From positions 1,603,501-1,667,500 of the forward strand of contig NZ_CP028414.1 of assembly GCF_000148585.2 (NCBI RefSeq): 64,000 nt of DNA, given 5' to 3'. Position 1 is the stretch's first letter, and each line of letters begins with the position of its first letter. A model generated the notes under the pieces. It was not told the origin of the DNA. It saw only the letters and a program-made list of their open reading frames with translations, and ran no database searches. The translations under genes and the position numbers were made by a program. Origin of the DNA: Streptococcus mitis NCTC 12261. GTDB lineage: Bacteria > Bacillota > Bacilli > Lactobacillales > Streptococcaceae. Below are positions 37,783-47,318 of the stretch, piece after piece.

Positions 37783-39541
37783 GTTCCAATTCCTCCTTCG
37801 ATAGTTGTGAATAGGCAATTTCTTGGTAAACTTCATTATTAGCTAGAAGTTCCTTGTGGGTGCCTTGTCCCACGACTTTTCCTTGATCCAAGACCAAAAT
37901 CAAATCTGCATCCATAATCGTTGAAATACGCTGTGCGACAATAAGCTTGGTCATAGACTTGGTTTTCTCTACTAACTCTTGGCGTAGGACACGGTCTGTC
38001 TTGTAGTCCAAGGCTGAGAAGGAGTCGTCAAAGATGAGGATTTCTGGCTTCCGAGCTAAGGCACGCGCAATTGCTAGACGCTGTCTTTGACCACCTGAGA
38101 AGTTGGTTCCTCCTTGGGACACTTCTGACGCTAAGCCCGCTTCCTTGTCTTCGATAAAGTTCTTAGACTGGGCCAACTCCAAAGCCTGCCACATAGCCTG
38201 CTCACTAAGCGGTGTTTCTAGACTTTGTCCAAAGTCTAGATTGCCCTTGACATCACCTGAAAAGAGAACCGCTTTCTGAGGAATATAACCAACTTTGTTG
38301 CGCAAATCTTCTAGAGCATAGTCTTGAACATTGACACCGTCCACCAGAATTTCTCCTTCTGACACATCGTAGAAACGTGGAATCAGATTGACTAGAGTTG
38401 ATTTACCAGAACCTGTTGACCCAATAAAGGCCACTGTTTGACCAGTTTCTGCTCTAAAGCTAACATGCTCGATAACTGCCTCCGAATTTGCCGCATAGCG
38501 GAAGGTCACATCCTTAAATTCGACCTGACCTTTGAGGTTTTCATCAGCCAGCTGCACTTGAGCAGGGTTTTGGATAGAAGAATGCAAATCTAAAACTTGA
38601 TTAATGCGCTTAGCAGAGACTATAGTTCGGGGAAGAACGATGAAGAGTGCTCCCATGAGAAGGAAGCCCATGACAACCTGCATGGCATAAGACATGAAAA
38701 CAATCATATCACTAAAGAGAGGCAGACGTGCTATCGGAGCAGCGTCGTTAATCACATAGGCCCCAATCCAGTAAATCGCCACACTCAAACCACTTGAAAT
38801 TCCCATCATGATAGGGTTCAAAATAGCCATAAGACGGTTGACAAACAAATTCAAGCGTGTCAATTCATCATTTGCTGCTGCAAATTTTTCATTTTGGTAT
38901 TCTTCAGCATTGTAGGCGCGAACGACGCGAATACCTGTTAAACTCTCACGAGTGATACTGTTCAGTTTATCAGTCAGCCCCTGAATCAAGGACTGTTTTG
39001 GAAAGGCTAGCGTCATCAAAACAGTCGTCATCAGAACGTTGACAATCACTGCCACAAGTACGGCCCAGAGCCAGTATTCTGAATGACCTAAAATCTTCCC
39101 GATAGCCCAGATAGCCATAATCGGACCACGCGTAACTACTTGCAAGCCCATGGTAATCAACATCTGAACTTGAGTAATGTCATTGGTGGTACGAGTTAAA
39201 AGACTGGGAATAGAGAATCTCTTAATCTCTGTCTGCGAGTAATCCAAAACTCGGTTAAAAATATCACTTCTCAGCCTACTAGTATAAGAAGCCGCCACTC
39301 GGGATGCAAAAAATCCAACTGCGACTGCGGATAAGAAGGCAAAAAAAGACATTCCGACCATCATACCTGCTGGTTGCCATAACTCATCCAAGTTGGTTCC
39401 TTGACTTCCCAGCAAATCCGTAATTTTCGAGATATAGGTCGGAACTTCCAACTCTAGGTAGACTGAAAAGCAGGTAAAGAGAATGGCTAGTAAAATCATC
39501 CCCCATTCTTTTCTACTAATTCGTTTAGCTAATTTCTTCAT
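37772..39541 (-). CDS. ABC exporter, ATPase-permease fusion (first half of heterodimer)
   Basis: A 589-residue half-transporter with six membrane helices (about residues 15-320). The ATPase has Walker A IGSTGSGKSTLVNL (about 374-387), signature FSGGQRQRLAIARAL, and Walker B ILIFDDSFSALDYKTDR. Asp replaces the catalytic Glu after Walker B, marking this as the degenerate-site subunit. It lies between marR (17-base overlap) and its partner (11-base overlap). Drug or peptide export is likely; the substrate is unknown. Confidence 0.94.
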   Translation of the reverse strand: MKKLAKRISRKEWGMILLAILFTCFSVYLELEVPTYISKITDLLGSQGTNLDELWQPAGMMVGMSFFAFLSAVAVGFFASRVAASYTSRLRSDIFNRVLDYSQTEIKRFSIPSLLTRTTNDITQVQMLITMGLQVVTRGPIMAIWAIGKILGHSEYWLWAVLVAVIVNVLMTTVLMTLAFPKQSLIQGLTDKLNSITRESLTGIRVVRAYNAEEYQNEKFAAANDELTRLNLFVNRLMAILNPIMMGISSGLSVAIYWIGAYVINDAAPIARLPLFSDMIVFMSYAMQVVMGFLLMGALFIVLPRTIVSAKRINQVLDLHSSIQNPAQVQLADENLKGQVEFKDVTFRYAANSEAVIEHVSFRAETGQTVAFIGSTGSGKSTLVNLIPRFYDVSEGEILVDGVNVQDYALEDLRNKVGYIPQKAVLFSGDVKGNLDFGQSLETPLSEQAMWQALELAQSKNFIEDKEAGLASEVSQGGTNFSGGQRQRLAIARALARKPEILIFDDSFSALDYKTDRVLRQELVEKTKSMTKLIVAQRISTIMDADLILVLDQGKVVGQGTHKELLANNEVYQEIAYSQLSKEELEHGK

Positions 39542-39986
39542 TATCTCCTCCTATTCTCTTGATATTTTCCTGTAGTTGACCGAGAACTTTCTCAAAAATC
39601 AGTAATTCATCTTCATCAATGTCTTCCATCAACTTCTTGTCTATTCGTTCAAAAAAAGACTTAACCTGTTGCATCTGAGAACGTGCTTTGTCCGTCAAAC
39701 GAACAAATTTTGCCCGCTTATCGCTAGGACTCGCCTCCAATTCCACCAAACCATTTTGCACCATACGCTTGACCAAATTACTAGCAACAGACTTGGTAAT
39801 ATTGAGTTCCTGCTCGATATCCTTAATCAGGACCAGTTCCTCTTTTTGTTCACAATGATCTAAAAAATGCAGAACCTGCCCTTGAGGCCCACCCATAAAT
39901 TCAATACCACAACGTTTGGCTTCCTTTTGCACCATCAGGTGAATCTGATGACCAAAACGCTTAAAGACTAACATCGGTTTATCCAT
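39525..39986 (-). CDS. MarR family transcriptional regulator
   Basis: A 153-residue winged-helix repressor. The DNA-binding core is at about residues 55-105 (IEQELNITKSVASNLVKRM, then VELEASPSDKRAKFVRLTD). Its gene begins the exporter operon and overlaps the next gene by 17 bases. Three similar operator-like sites cover its promoter, so it probably represses itself and the exporter until a ligand releases it. Confidence 0.92.
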   Translation of the reverse strand: MDKPMLVFKRFGHQIHLMVQKEAKRCGIEFMGGPQGQVLHFLDHCEQKEELVLIKDIEQELNITKSVASNLVKRMVQNGLVELEASPSDKRAKFVRLTDKARSQMQQVKSFFERIDKKLMEDIDEDELLIFEKVLGQLQENIKRIGGDNEEIS

Positions 39987-40009
39987 ACTAACTCCTTTCT
40001 AACTATCAC

Positions 40010-40100
40010 ATTTAGTTCTCCTAGGAACTAAATAAGTTTCCATGAGAACTATTTTACCACTTTAAAAAGAGATGTCAAGAAAAAGTTTCCATGAGAACTA
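40010..40100 (-). promoter_or_regulatory. marR-exporter promoter with three operator-like sites
   Basis: A promoter TTGACA (40073-40078), 16 bases, TAAAAT (40051-40056) reads on the minus strand. The 18-base sequence aagtttccatgagaacta occurs identically at 40034-40051 (next to the -10) and 40083-40100 (upstream of the -35), 49 bp apart. A related near-palindrome with ends ATTTAGTTC and GAACTAAAT lies at 40010-40033. All share AGTTC or AGTTT arms, fitting MarR dimers. Confidence 0.72.
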
Positions 40101-40112
40101 TCTTAGTTTAAA

Positions 40113-40141
40113 TTGACATTAGGCAAGATTTTTTATATAAT
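40113..40141 (+). promoter_or_regulatory. Divergent promoter for the membrane protein gene at 40200
   Basis: A consensus -35 TTGACA (40113-40118), 17 bases, and -10 TATAAT (40136-40141). The nearest MarR-like operator ends 12 bases upstream of this -35, so both directions may share control. Confidence 0.7.
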
Positions 40142-40199
40142 AAGCGCTCACTACTGTGGGTAGAAATCCATTCACTTAATGAGGAGAGAAAACTTTCAA

Positions 40200-40799
40200 A
40201 TGAAACCAGAAGAACAAAGAGTTTTAGGAATCTTAGCAACTATTTTTGGAGCCATCGCACTTTTAGGATCCTGGATCCCGTTTATTAACTATCCATCGTT
40301 GTTCATCGGCATCGTCGCATTTATCTTGGGGATTATCGGCCTTATCGTCAACCTCAAAAAACGGAAAACAATGACTATTATCGGAACATCCCTGGCAGTT
40401 GCCTCTGTTGTACTTTTCTTTACGACTCAGGTACTATACGCTGATGTCTACAAAGAGTATGCCAAGGAGTTTAACCGTTCCTACATGGATACGAGTGCCT
40501 CAATGGAACGCGAAGAAAAAAGCGGCTTGACAGACGATACCTTCTCCTGGACCCAAGAACAGTTCGACGCCTTAATCGAAGGTGACCTTGACAACAAAGG
40601 AAAAGGTGGTACCACCTACGAGGATATTATCAACAAACACGGAAAGCCAGATTCCGAGTTTGACTTCACTCTTGGGGGTTACAATACGAAAAAAATCACC
40701 TATATCTCTATTGGAGACAAGATCAAGACTGTTACCTTAACTTTTGCAAAACAGGACAATGGAGAGCTCTTGCTCGTCCAAAAACATCAGTCGGTCTAG
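40200..40799 (+). CDS. Hypothetical membrane-anchored protein
   Basis: A 199-residue protein with the start placed at ATG 40200 (MKPEEQRVLGILATIFGAIA); an upstream in-frame ATG at 40179 overlaps the purine-rich SD. Three hydrophobic segments lie within about residues 8-85 (a DUF4190-like arrangement). An exposed C-terminal region of about 110 residues follows, whose TYEDIINKHGKPDSEFDF and later strands recall SmpA/BamE-like small domains. I do not recognise a function. It is divergent from, and possibly co-regulated with, the MarR-controlled exporter. Confidence 0.8.
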   Translation: MKPEEQRVLGILATIFGAIALLGSWIPFINYPSLFIGIVAFILGIIGLIVNLKKRKTMTIIGTSLAVASVVLFFTTQVLYADVYKEYAKEFNRSYMDTSASMEREEKSGLTDDTFSWTQEQFDALIEGDLDNKGKGGTTYEDIINKHGKPDSEFDFTLGGYNTKKITYISIGDKIKTVTLTFAKQDNGELLLVQKHQSV

Positions 40800-40855
40800 G
40801 TCTAGAAAAAGCAATCAACAAAACGATTCTGAAACCAGATTCTAAGTTCAAATAT

Positions 40856-40892
40856 CAAAAAAACGAACAGCTAGTAAAACTGTTCGTTTTTC
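40856..40892. terminator. Bidirectional terminator between the hypothetical gene and yebC
   Basis: AAAACGAACAG (40860-40870) and CTGTTCGTTTT (40880-40890) form an 11-bp stem, with T runs on both strands. Confidence 0.88.
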
Positions 40893-40894
40893 TA

Positions 40895-41611
40895 TTAGAA
40901 TCCATCTACGTTTGTGTAGATCTTTTGTACGTCTTCGTCGTCTTCAAGAACGCTGTAAAGTTTTTCAAAGGTTTCAAGATCATCGCCTGACAATTCCACT
41001 TCTGACTGAGGAATCATTTCCAATTCAGTCACTTGGAATTCTTCGATACCTGACTCACGAAGGGCAACGATAGCCTTATGAAGGTCAGTTGGAGCTGTGT
41101 AAACTGTGATTGTCCCTTCTTCTGCTTCTACATCATCCACATCCACATCTGCTTCTAGCAATTGCTCAAAGACCGCGTCCGCATCTTCACCTGCAAATAC
41201 GATAACTCCCTTGTTGTCAAAGAGGTATGAAACTGAACCTGAAGCGCCCATGTTTCCGCCATTTTTACCAAAGGCTGCACGGACATTAGCCGCTGTACGG
41301 TTGACATTTGAAGTCAAAGTATCAACAATCAGCATAGAACCATTTGGTCCAAAACCTTCGTAACGTCCTTCTGTAAAGGTTTCGTCTGTGTTTCCTTTAG
41401 CCTTGTCCAAAGCTTTATCGATAACGTGTTTTGGCACTTGGGCTTGTTTAGCACGGTCGATAACGAATTTCAAGGCTGAGTTTGATTCTGGATCTGGATC
41501 ACCTTTTTTAGCTGCTACATAGATTTCTACACCAAATTTTGCATATACTTTAGAGTTAGCTCCATCTTTAGCCGTTTTCTTGGCTACGATATTGGCCCAT
41601 TTACGTCCCAT
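40895..41611 (-). CDS. yebC: YebC/PmpR family (TACO1-like) protein
   Basis: A 238-residue protein of the YebC/PmpR family with the standard N-terminus ([20 protein letters not shown]) and the acidic middle and C-terminal domains ([19 protein letters not shown]). Family members act as transcriptional regulators and, in recent work, as ribosome-associated factors easing translation of difficult stretches. This is the shorter YeeN-like subtype by its MGRKWANI start. It occupies the place after dinF where lytA is found in S. pneumoniae. Confidence 0.92.
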   Translation of the reverse strand: MGRKWANIVAKKTAKDGANSKVYAKFGVEIYVAAKKGDPDPESNSALKFVIDRAKQAQVPKHVIDKALDKAKGNTDETFTEGRYEGFGPNGSMLIVDTLTSNVNRTAANVRAAFGKNGGNMGASGSVSYLFDNKGVIVFAGEDADAVFEQLLEADVDVDDVEAEEGTITVYTAPTDLHKAIVALRESGIEEFQVTELEMIPQSEVELSGDDLETFEKLYSVLEDDEDVQKIYTNVDGF

Positions 41612-41707
41612 TAGGAATCTCCTTTTTTCACATTTTAATCTTTCTTATTATAACACAAGTTTTTTCGATTTTCACTAGAGGAAATGGATTTTATTCAGTA
41701 AATACAA

Positions 41708-43078
41708 CTAGGATAGCACTTTAGTTGCTAAAATTTCCTTGCCTTCTTTTATCAAGGGGTGACGAAACAGTGAGAAATACAGTTGAATGGTCATGGCAAC
41801 CCAGATTAAGGGTTCGCAAAGGATAACTCCCTTATATCCTGCCCAAGGGATAATCAAAACCACAAAAGCGATTTTCCCGATTAGTTCGATAAAGCTAGAA
41901 ACCAGAGGAAGGATTTTTTGCCCCAAACCCTGCAAACAATTGCGATAAATCAACAAGAGACTCAAAATAGGATAAAAGGCTGAACTGATTTGCAAGTACA
42001 GACTTCCATTTTCTATCAAGTAACCATTTGTCGAACTAGCCAAGAAGGAAACCAAGGTTGGACTGGCAAAAAAGAGGAAGATACAAACAAAAACTGCCCA
42101 GGATATACTTAGACGACTGCCGATTCGAAGTCCTTGAACAATGCGGTCTGGTCGCTTAGCTCCTAGATTCTGAGAAGCAAAGGTCGTCATTGATGCAGAA
42201 ATAGCAGTCATGGGAAGAAGGGCGAAAGCCATAATGCGTCGAGCTGCCGTCTGGGCACTAATAATCACTGCACCAAAGGTATTAACAGAAGACTGTAAAA
42301 TCACACTGCCGATCGATACAATTGAACTCATCAAACCCATAGCTAAACCTTGCTCCAAGAGATCAGCGTACAAAGCCTTGTTCCATTTGAAATGCTTGAG
42401 TTGAGGCAAAAGTTCTGGCACACTCTTACGGATATAATAAAAGCAGAGAACCGCTGATAAGCCTTGCGAAATGATGGTAGCAAGGCCTGCAGATTGAACT
42501 CCCAGATGCAATTGCGTAATGAAATAGAGATCCAGAACCACATTAACCAGAGCAGAGAAAATCAGAAATCCAAGCGCTGCCAGACTGTCCCCAATGGACC
42601 GCAACAAACCTGCAAAGAGATTATAGGCAAAGCTGACACCGACACAGGTCACAATCATAGAAATATATTGATAGGACTGGGGAAGAATTTCTGCAGGAGT
42701 ATCTAGGTATTGCAAGAGAGGATACAAACCAAGAAATCCCAGCAGCATAACTACAATACTCAAAAGAGCACCTAAAATCCAGGTGGCTGCTACTGCTTCC
42801 TTAATTTTTATAAAATTCCGAGCCCCGTAATAACGGGCAATGACAATTCCCATGCCATTGCCAACACCAAGAGTAAATCCTACAATCAGGTCAAAAATTG
42901 CTGTCGTCGCTCCTACTGCAGCCAAGGATTCTTGACCAAGAAAACGCCCAACAATCAAGACATCAGCAGTATTATAGAGCTGTTGAAAAATATTTGATAG
43001 CAAGATTGGGAAGGCAAAACTCAAGAGAGAAGGAAGAATCGGACCATGTATCAGGTCCACTGTTCGTTTTTTATTCAT
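41708..43078 (-). CDS. dinF: MATE family efflux protein DinF
   Basis: A 456-residue MATE transporter with about twelve membrane segments. Two internally related halves begin near residues 10 and 235 (LPSLLSFAFPILLSNIFQQL; GLMSSIVSIGSVILQSSV). Its position as the third gene after cinA and recA identifies it as DinF, which in pneumococcus belongs to the competence-induced operon and protects against oxidative and bile-salt stress. A terminator after recA may limit read-through. Confidence 0.9.
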   Translation of the reverse strand: MNKKRTVDLIHGPILPSLLSFAFPILLSNIFQQLYNTADVLIVGRFLGQESLAAVGATTAIFDLIVGFTLGVGNGMGIVIARYYGARNFIKIKEAVAATWILGALLSIVVMLLGFLGLYPLLQYLDTPAEILPQSYQYISMIVTCVGVSFAYNLFAGLLRSIGDSLAALGFLIFSALVNVVLDLYFITQLHLGVQSAGLATIISQGLSAVLCFYYIRKSVPELLPQLKHFKWNKALYADLLEQGLAMGLMSSIVSIGSVILQSSVNTFGAVIISAQTAARRIMAFALLPMTAISASMTTFASQNLGAKRPDRIVQGLRIGSRLSISWAVFVCIFLFFASPTLVSFLASSTNGYLIENGSLYLQISSAFYPILSLLLIYRNCLQGLGQKILPLVSSFIELIGKIAFVVLIIPWAGYKGVILCEPLIWVAMTIQLYFSLFRHPLIKEGKEILATKVLS

Positions 43079-43157
43079 AAGGCTATTATATCAGCTTTCC
43101 AGAGGAGCGACAAGAAACAGCAAACTATGCGTGAGCGGAAAACCAGAATAAGGCATC

Positions 43158-43186
43158 GAAAAAGCAGTGGATTTGCTCCACTACTT
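43158..43186 (-). terminator. Terminator between recA and dinF
   Basis: AGTAGTGGA and TCCACTGCT form a 9-bp stem (one wobble) followed by TTTTT on the minus strand, immediately after recA. It should attenuate transcription into dinF. Confidence 0.75.
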
Positions 43187-43193
43187 TAACAAC

Positions 43194-44348
43194 TTATTCT
43201 TCAATTTCGATTTCAAGCTCATCGCCTAGGTCAAGGGTTACTTCTTCATTCACAGAGTCTACTTGAGCTGCTTCATCTTTTTTGCTTTCAGCAATTTCTT
43301 CTCCATCAATCAAACCAAATTGAACACGGACTTGATGGTCAATTTCATCAAAGATTTCTGGGTTATCTGCCAAGTATTTCTTAGCATTTTCAGAACCTTG
43401 CCCGATTTTCTCATCCTTGTAAGAGTACCAAGCTCCTGCTTTTTTGATGATATCCAAATCGCTTGCGATTTTCAAGAGTTCACCAGTCTTAGAAATACCT
43501 TCTCCGTACATGATTTCAACGAAGGCTTCCTTAAATGGTGGAGCCACCTTGTTTTTCACGACCTTGATTTTAGTTTCTTTACCGACATTGGTATCTTTTT
43601 GGTCACCAGTTCCCTTGATTTGTGTGCTTCCACGAACATCCAAACGGACTGATGCGTAGAATTTCAGAGCACGTCCACCAGGAGTTGTTTCTGGATTTCC
43701 AAACATGACCCCAACTTTTTCACGCAATTGGTTGATAAAGATGGCAATTGTTTTGGTTTTATTGATAGAAGCACCAAGTTTACGCATAGCCTGGCTCATC
43801 ATACGAGCCTGCAAACCAACGTGGCTATCACCGATATCTCCATCAATTTCCGCACGAGGGACAAGGGCCGCAACTGAGTCGACTACGACAAGATCCACGG
43901 CTCCTGAGTCAATCAATTTTCCTGCAATCTCAAGACCTTGCTCTCCTGAGTCTGGTTGTGACAAGAGCAATTCGTCAATGTTGACACCAAGGGCCGCAGC
44001 ATAAGCTGGATCAAGGGCATGTTCCGCATCGATAAAGGCAGCAATACCACCTTCTTTTTGTGCTTGCGCAACTGCATGAAGGGCAACCGTTGTCTTACCA
44101 GATGACTCTGGCCCATAGATTTCAATGATACGTCCCTTAGGATAACCACCTGAACCAAGGGCAATGTCAAGAGCCAAAGAACCTGAGCTCATCACTTGCA
44201 CCTTTTGCTCCGCACGTTCACCCAAACGCATGATTGAACCCTTACCAAAGTCTTTCTCAATCAATTTAAGAGCGTCATTCAAGGCTTTTTCACGTTCTGC
44301 CCCGAATTTTTTTGAAATTTCATCTAATTTTTTTGGTTTTTTCGCCAT
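43194..44348 (-). CDS. recA: Recombinase RecA
   Basis: RecA (384 residues) drives homologous recombination, SOS-like functions and uptake of transforming DNA. Walker A is [13 protein letters not shown] (about residues 79-91), Walker B is [13 protein letters not shown] (about 153-165), and the L2 loop contains [13 protein letters not shown]. The C-terminus is acidic ([13 protein letters not shown]), as usual. It is the second gene of the cinA operon, 54 bases after cinA. Confidence 0.99.
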   Translation of the reverse strand: MAKKPKKLDEISKKFGAEREKALNDALKLIEKDFGKGSIMRLGERAEQKVQVMSSGSLALDIALGSGGYPKGRIIEIYGPESSGKTTVALHAVAQAQKEGGIAAFIDAEHALDPAYAAALGVNIDELLLSQPDSGEQGLEIAGKLIDSGAVDLVVVDSVAALVPRAEIDGDIGDSHVGLQARMMSQAMRKLGASINKTKTIAIFINQLREKVGVMFGNPETTPGGRALKFYASVRLDVRGSTQIKGTGDQKDTNVGKETKIKVVKNKVAPPFKEAFVEIMYGEGISKTGELLKIASDLDIIKKAGAWYSYKDEKIGQGSENAKKYLADNPEIFDEIDHQVRVQFGLIDGEEIAESKKDEAAQVDSVNEEVTLDLGDELEIEIEE

Positions 44349-44402
44349 TCTATTCTCCTACATTCTAATGGTCCTCAGACCTATCTACTATTATATCAAA
44401 AG

Positions 44403-45659
44403 TTAGTCACTTAATAAAGCCTTGCGAACTAGGTTAAAGGCATGCATAACCGCAATGTGACGTACATCTGCTCGACTTCTGCCTCCAATATTGACCTTGA
44501 TGACCTCAGTTCCTTGCTCTTGAGCCAAGCCTATGAAGACTGTCCCAGCTGGATGTCCTTCTAGGCTATCTGGCCCTGCCACACCAGTCAAACTAAGGCC
44601 AAAATCAGACTGGGTCTTGATTCGTGCCTGCTCAGCCATCTTCTGTGCTGTAAATTCAGACACCACACCCTGTTCTTCCAAATCCTTGACAGGAATATCC
44701 AACATCTTTGATTTTTCCTCCAAGCTATAGGTTACAAAACCACCCTTAAATATACTTGAAGCACCCGAAAAATCCGCTACCCTAGCTTGGAAAAGACCAG
44801 CCGTCAAACTCTCAGCAGACGTGATGGTTTTCCCTTGCCTTTTCAGTTCTTCTACCACAATGCTAGCTAAACTAGTTTCTTCCCCATAACCATAACAAAG
44901 ATCTCGTAAAGAAAGGCCTTCAAAGGTCTGGCGACCTAAGATTTGATTTTCCAAGATATCCAGCACTTGATTCGCCTCTTCTTGGCTGCTAGCTTTTGTT
45001 GACAGACGCAGAGTGACTTCTCCTGTCTTAGCATAAGGGGCCAAGGTCGGATCGGTTTGATTATCAATCAAATCAGACAAAATCGTAACCAACTGGCTCT
45101 CGCCAATCCCAAAGAAACGAAGAACTCGGGAATGCAGCTTGCTCCCTGTCATCAACTTGGGTAGAAGTTGGTTTAAAACCATAGGTTTTAATTCACTTGG
45201 TGGACCTGGAAGGACAACGTAGGTCACTCCATCGACTTCCAATATTCCTCCCACAGCCAGTCCTGTTTCATTTGGCAGTGGAATCGCTCCTTCTACAAGT
45301 TGAGCTTGTCTTTCGTTATTCGGTGTTCGGGCATAGTCTGGTCTCTGGGCAAAAAAGACATCCAACTTCTCCTGCGCCTGAGGATCAAAGACTAATTCTT
45401 TCCCTAAAAATTTAGCCAGAGTTTGTTTGGTCAAATCGTCCTCAGTTGGCCCTAAACCACCTGTCAAAATCACTAGACTACTACGTTGACTGGCAATTTC
45501 GAGCAAAGACAAGAGACGAGCTTCATTGTCTCCTACAGCCGTCTGAAAATATACATCTACCCCAATCTCTGCTAGTTTTTCCGACAAAAACTGAGCATTG
45601 GTATTGACAATCTGTCCTGTCAAAATCTCTGTTCCAACAGCAATAATTTCTGCTTTCAT
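44403..45659 (-). CDS. cinA: Competence/damage-inducible protein CinA
   Basis: CinA (418 residues) has an N-terminal molybdopterin-binding-like domain (about 1-170; [20 protein letters not shown]). Its C-terminal CinA/PncC domain (about 255-415; [28 protein letters not shown]) in other bacteria deamidates NMN. In streptococci it is induced in competence and helps bring RecA to the membrane. A cin-box lies 18 bases before the start codon and the SD is AGGAGG. Confidence 0.97.
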   Translation of the reverse strand: MKAEIIAVGTEILTGQIVNTNAQFLSEKLAEIGVDVYFQTAVGDNEARLLSLLEIASQRSSLVILTGGLGPTEDDLTKQTLAKFLGKELVFDPQAQEKLDVFFAQRPDYARTPNNERQAQLVEGAIPLPNETGLAVGGILEVDGVTYVVLPGPPSELKPMVLNQLLPKLMTGSKLHSRVLRFFGIGESQLVTILSDLIDNQTDPTLAPYAKTGEVTLRLSTKASSQEEANQVLDILENQILGRQTFEGLSLRDLCYGYGEETSLASIVVEELKRQGKTITSAESLTAGLFQARVADFSGASSIFKGGFVTYSLEEKSKMLDIPVKDLEEQGVVSEFTAQKMAEQARIKTQSDFGLSLTGVAGPDSLEGHPAGTVFIGLAQEQGTEVIKVNIGGRSRADVRHIAVMHAFNLVRKALLSD

Positions 45660-45676
45660 GTTTCCTCCTAACTATC

Positions 45677-45684
45677 TATTCGTA
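45677..45684 (-). promoter_or_regulatory. Cin-box (com-box) of the cinA-recA operon, SigX/ComX dependent
   Basis: TACGAATA on the minus strand, preceded by a T/A-rich stretch, exactly matches the late-competence cin-box recognised by the alternative sigma factor ComX. Its place 18 bases before cinA gives a short leader. Confidence 0.93.
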
Positions 45685-45736
45685 TTTTTTTGAAAAAATC
45701 GTAGGAAATTTCCCACGATTTTAACTATAAAATAGA

Positions 45737-46792
45737 TTATTCTACATCTTCTTGATTTGTTGTATTATTAATCGTACCTGTTCCCAAACCGATACCATTT
45801 TGGTTTCCAAAAATATCTTCATATAAGACTGCATTTGTCTCTAACTCTGTCACCCTCGGTTTATCAAGTGAGGTTCTCAAAAGATTCTGGATCTCTAACA
45901 AATGGTTAGCAGTTACGATTTGGTAAGATGTCCCTTGCAATTCGGCATCTTCTCCTCGTAATTGTTGGGTTTCAATCGTTTTAAACGAGTCCTTGTAACC
46001 TAACAAACTTGGGATACTCTTAGCAGATAGATCAATATTAGTCTGCATATTGGTACTTAGGGCTTTTAAGATAGATTGATAGTGACTAACACTATTCAAG
46101 CTAAGAACTTTTTCAACAACCTTTTGAATGACTTCACGCTGACGTTTCTGACGTCCGTAGTCCCCTTCTGGGTCCTGGTAGCGCATGCGAGAATAAACAA
46201 GAGCTTCATCTCCATTTAGAGTTTGTTGCCCAACACCAATAGAAATAGTATTAAATTCCTCTTGGTCACTAATAGAAATCGGGAAACCTAGCGTGTTATT
46301 GACAGTTATACCACCCACTGCATCGACTAATTGTTGTAATCCGTGCATATTGACCATAATATAGCGGTCAATATGGATGTTCATCATCTTCTGAATGGTT
46401 GAGATAGCTAATTCTGCACCTCCACCCGCATAGGCGGCATTCAGTTTCGCTTCTTCAATACTACCATCTTTATGCTGAATTTTAGTCAGGATATCACGTT
46501 CCAAACTCAACATCATGGTCTTTTTCGTGTGCGGATTAACTGTCAAAAGAATCATGGAATCACTATTTCCCTCCCAAGGGTCCGTTCGTTCTTCGTTTCC
46601 AGTATCAACCCCCATTAAAAGGATCGTTAAGGGTTCAGTAGCCTCAATAACATTGGTTTCTTCCCCAATCTTTTTATAGGTTTTTGATAAGGTTTCTGTA
46701 CCTTGCTGATAAATAGTATAAGCAAAAACACCCACACCTAAAACTGTCACAGCTAGAAAAGCTAGCACCATTCCAATAATTTTTTTAACCAT
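45737..46792 (-). CDS. LytR-CpsA-Psr (LCP) family cell-wall polymer ligase
   Basis: A 351-residue protein with an N-terminal membrane anchor (about residues 5-27) and an extracellular LCP domain (about 85-235). Visible LCP residues are TILLMGVDTGNEERTDPWEG, SDSMILLTVNP and MMLSLERDILTKI, with the pyrophosphate-binding Arg/Asp in YSRMRYQDPEGDYGRQKRQR. Such enzymes attach teichoic acids or capsule to peptidoglycan. It follows a GNAT gene after 7 bases, in an operon with tsaE. Confidence 0.94.
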   Translation of the reverse strand: MVKKIIGMVLAFLAVTVLGVGVFAYTIYQQGTETLSKTYKKIGEETNVIEATEPLTILLMGVDTGNEERTDPWEGNSDSMILLTVNPHTKKTMMLSLERDILTKIQHKDGSIEEAKLNAAYAGGGAELAISTIQKMMNIHIDRYIMVNMHGLQQLVDAVGGITVNNTLGFPISISDQEEFNTISIGVGQQTLNGDEALVYSRMRYQDPEGDYGRQKRQREVIQKVVEKVLSLNSVSHYQSILKALSTNMQTNIDLSAKSIPSLLGYKDSFKTIETQQLRGEDAELQGTSYQIVTANHLLEIQNLLRTSLDKPRVTELETNAVLYEDIFGNQNGIGLGTGTINNTTNQEDVE

Positions 46793-46799
46793 ATTTCTA

Positions 46800-47318
46800 T
46801 CAATCTATCAGTCTACCCATCAGGTAAACATCTATAAATTTCCCTTCTTCTATGTACGCACCGCGCTCTTGTCTACCTTCAATTACAAAGCCATGCTGTT
46901 GATATAAATGAACTGCACCCTGATTGCGAGTTTGGACAGTTAGTTGAAGTCGACGAAGAATGCCACTAGCCTGTGCCCATTCTACGACTTCTTCAAGTAA
47001 CAAACTCCCCAGTCCATTATTCCAATACTTCTGACCAATCACAATAAAGAGATCTCCAATATGACGAACTCTCTTGCGTTGATCAGCTGTGATATTCACA
47101 AGACCAGCAATTTCATCATTCAGCAAGGCCAGTAAAGTGATTTGATTTTCAGAGTGAGCCTGTTTATCCAAAAACAACTCCATCTCAGTATCTGTCATCA
47201 AAATGCCATTCCTGTCCAGACTGGTAAAATCTGTTTCTACACTGACACGATTTAAAAATGATACTAATTCAGCCGCATCTTCAACTTCTGCTTCCCTAAT
47301 GAGCAACTCATACTCCAT
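46800..47318 (-). CDS. GNAT family N-acetyltransferase
   Basis: A 172-residue acetyltransferase with the acetyl-CoA loop NNGLGSLLLEEVVEWA (about residues 99-114) and the C-terminal motif RNQGAVHLYQQHGFVIEGRQ (about 131-150). It overlaps tsaE by 11 bases and precedes the LCP gene. It resembles RimI/RimJ types; the substrate is unknown. Confidence 0.92.
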   Translation of the reverse strand: MEYELLIREAEVEDAAELVSFLNRVSVETDFTSLDRNGILMTDTEMELFLDKQAHSENQITLLALLNDEIAGLVNITADQRKRVRHIGDLFIVIGQKYWNNGLGSLLLEEVVEWAQASGILRRLQLTVQTRNQGAVHLYQQHGFVIEGRQERGAYIEEGKFIDVYLMGRLID

